From the NCBI RefSeq assembly GCF_003697815.1, contig NZ_RDQG01000066.1, forward strand, positions 1 to 49,239: a DNA stretch of 49,239 nt. The letters are read 5' to 3'. This DNA comes from Halalkalicoccus subterraneus. Lineage in GTDB: Archaea > Halobacteriota > Halobacteria > Halobacteriales > Halalkalicoccaceae. Both the position numbers and the translations under genes were made by a program. Below are positions 48,165 to 49,239 of this stretch, in pieces. Numbering within the stretch: position 1 is the first letter of the stretch; every line of letters starts with the position of its first letter. Below the pieces are notes generated by a model. It made no database searches and was not told the DNA's origin. It saw nothing but the letters and a program-made list of their open reading frames with translations.

Positions 48165-48464
48165 ATGGCAACCGAAGCGGTCGAACAGCGCACGGCCCAT
48201 ATCCGGGCGGTGACGGTCACGGCGATCGCCTCGCTCGCGGGCGTCGGCGCGGGGGTCGCCTCCTCGGCGCTCGCGAGCAACGCCGGCGATCCCATCGCCC
48301 TCGCGGTGCTCGGTGCGCTCGTTCTGGTGCAGTTTCCCCTGTTGAAGGGGACGGGAATCGTCGAGGAGTTCTCGGGCAAGGACCGGGTGTTCGTCGTGTT
48401 CATGACGTTCTGTCTCTGGTTCGTCACCTGGGGCATCCTGCTGACCACCGGGGCCTCGATCTGA
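48165..48464 (+). CDS. EMC6-like membrane protein
   Basis: 99 residues with three hydrophobic helices at about 15-36, 43-60 and 76-95. The last helix lies in DRVFVVFMTFCLWFVTWGIL. The size, three-helix plan and VFVxFMTFxxWFVTWGI ending match archaeal EMC6-like proteins, homologues of subunit 6 of the eukaryotic ER membrane protein complex, which inserts membrane proteins. This assignment is from memory of the family pattern. Its stop lies 1 nt before the ATG of rli1, so the two genes are tightly coupled, linking it to translation. Confidence 0.75.
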   Translation: MATEAVEQRTAHIRAVTVTAIASLAGVGAGVASSALASNAGDPIALAVLGALVLVQFPLLKGTGIVEEFSGKDRVFVVFMTFCLWFVTWGILLTTGASI

Positions 48465-48465
48465 G

Positions 48466-49239
48466 ATGGCCGACGACAGCATCGCAGTGGTCGACCTCGA
48501 CAGATGTCAGCCCGACCGCTGTAGCTACGAGTGTGCGAACTACTGCCCGCCCAACCGGACGGGAAAGGAGTGTATCACCCAGCGCGGTGAGGACGCAGAG
48601 GAGGGCGGCCCCGACCAGATCCGCATCTCGGAGGAGATCTGTCTCGGCGAGACCTGCGGGATCTGCGTCGAGAAGTGCCCCTTCGACGCCATCGAGATCA
48701 TCAACCTGCCCCAGGAACTGCAGGACGAACCCGTCCATAGGTATGGAGAAAACGCCTTTTCACTCTATGGTCTCCCGATCCCCATCGAGGGTCAGGTCAC
48801 CGGGATTTTGGGTCCCAACGGGATCGGGAAGTCCACGGCAGTCAACATCCTCTCGGGCGAGCTCACGCCGAACCTCGGCCAGTACGAGGAGCCGCCCGGT
48901 TGGGACGCCGTGCTGGACGCCTATCGCGGCACCGAACTGCAGGAGTACATCCGCGAGGTGCGCGACGGCGAGGTCAACGTCGCGCGAAAGCCCCAGTACG
49001 TCGACCAGATCCCCAAACAGTTCGACGGCAACACCCGCCAGTTGCTCGAACACACCGACGAGCGCGGCGCGCTCGATGAACTCGTCGAGCGTCTCTCGAT
49101 CTCACCCGTCATGGATCAGGGCATCGACGAGCTCTCGGGCGGGGAGCTTCAACGGGTGGCGATCGCGGCGTGTCTGGCGCGGGACGCCGACTTCTACTTC
49201 CTCGACGAGATCACGCCGTATCTCGACATCGGTCAGCGG
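48466..49239 (+). CDS. rli1: Ribosome recycling ATPase Rli1/ABCE1 (cut by window edge)
   Basis: The first 258 residues of ABCE1, the factor that splits post-termination ribosomes and links to initiation. The N-terminal Fe-S domain has cysteines 14, 19, 23, 27, 36, 59, 64, 67 and 71, enough for the two 4Fe-4S clusters. The first ABC domain shows Walker A GPNGIGKST (116-124), the signature ELSGGELQRVAIA and Walker B FYFLDEITPYLDIGQR. The Walker B/D-loop reads DEITPYLDI where the more usual ABCE1 sequence is DEPSSYLDV-like; this may be normal for haloarchaea. The frame runs open off the window. It is preceded by an EMC6-like gene with a 1-nt gap. Confidence 0.96.
   Translation, partial: MADDSIAVVDLDRCQPDRCSYECANYCPPNRTGKECITQRGEDAEEGGPDQIRISEEICLGETCGICVEKCPFDAIEIINLPQELQDEPVHRYGENAFSLYGLPIPIEGQVTGILGPNGIGKSTAVNILSGELTPNLGQYEEPPGWDAVLDAYRGTELQEYIREVRDGEVNVARKPQYVDQIPKQFDGNTRQLLEHTDERGALDELVERLSISPVMDQGIDELSGGELQRVAIAACLARDADFYFLDEITPYLDIGQR

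Noticed and set aside
1-49239. tRNA, rRNA, CRISPR array, toxin-antitoxin pair or prophage
   Set aside because: Checked by eye in the spacers: no cloverleaf-like sequence, no regular spacer-repeat pattern, no integrase, and the PIN domain at 45823 is part of a large ATPase rather than a VapC toxin.

Overview
The window reads as a chromosomal segment of a halophilic archaeon (class Halobacteria). The coding regions are GC-rich, the predicted proteins are strongly acidic, many genes have a TATA-like box about 25-30 nt before the start codon (leaderless style), and the informational genes are archaeal: aCPSF1/FttA, Rio2, L15e, archaeal-type ProRS, ABCE1/Rli1, FAU-1 and UbaA. The genus cannot be settled from the sequence alone. 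Both edges cut genes: gltB at the left, on the minus strand, and rli1 at the right, on the plus strand. I see no rRNA, tRNA, CRISPR array or intact insertion sequence.

Layout. 1-5.3 kb: gltB (partial), an AT-rich spacer with a small membrane protein, proS, and an asparagine-synthetase-like protein that lacks the glutaminase cysteine. 5.3-12 kb: the termination ribonuclease FttA followed by three strong inverted repeats, then a DsbB-like protein, an alpha/beta hydrolase, endonuclease III, a DUF371 protein and a lipoate ligase. 12-14.6 kb: a Tat-exported protein and a small sulfur neighbourhood made of UbaA (E1-like), a decayed YeeE/YedE transporter and a rhodanese. 14.6-17.6 kb: a minus-strand series of aldo/keto reductase, methyltransferase, TrmB regulator and rpl15e. 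17.6-21.7 kb: an AT-richer, partly decayed stretch with a membrane protein, rio2, a frameshifted membrane gene, a ParB-like-domain protein and an epimerase fragment, ending at a glycosyltransferase.

22.9-38.1 kb is dense housekeeping: uvrA, a BNR-repeat protein, a geranylgeranyl-reductase-family flavoprotein, a YgfZ-type folate-binding protein, small haloarchaeal DUF proteins, DUF5611, FAU-1, DUF7532, a PrsW-type protease, riboflavin synthase, two tandem paralogous membrane proteins, an M24 peptidase and a UvrD-like helicase. 38.1-45.8 kb holds two small zinc proteins, a carboxylesterase, an EamA-like half transporter, an M32 carboxypeptidase, an acidic low-complexity protein with an AT-rich lamin-tail domain inserted, an M20 peptidase, a dead gene and a glutaredoxin-like protein. 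45.8-49.2 kb holds the PIN-ATPase-KH fusion, an HTH protein, an EMC6-like membrane protein and rli1.

No single large new system stands out. The most informative signals are gene decay and mosaicism: at least four broken genes (YeeE/YedE, a membrane protein with a 2-nt duplication, an epimerase fragment, and a small gene after the glutaredoxin-like protein), a compositionally foreign domain inside a host gene, a catalytically altered asparagine-synthetase homologue, a tight EMC6-like/ABCE1 gene pair, and a cluster of perfect inverted repeats after the gene for the transcription-termination nuclease.
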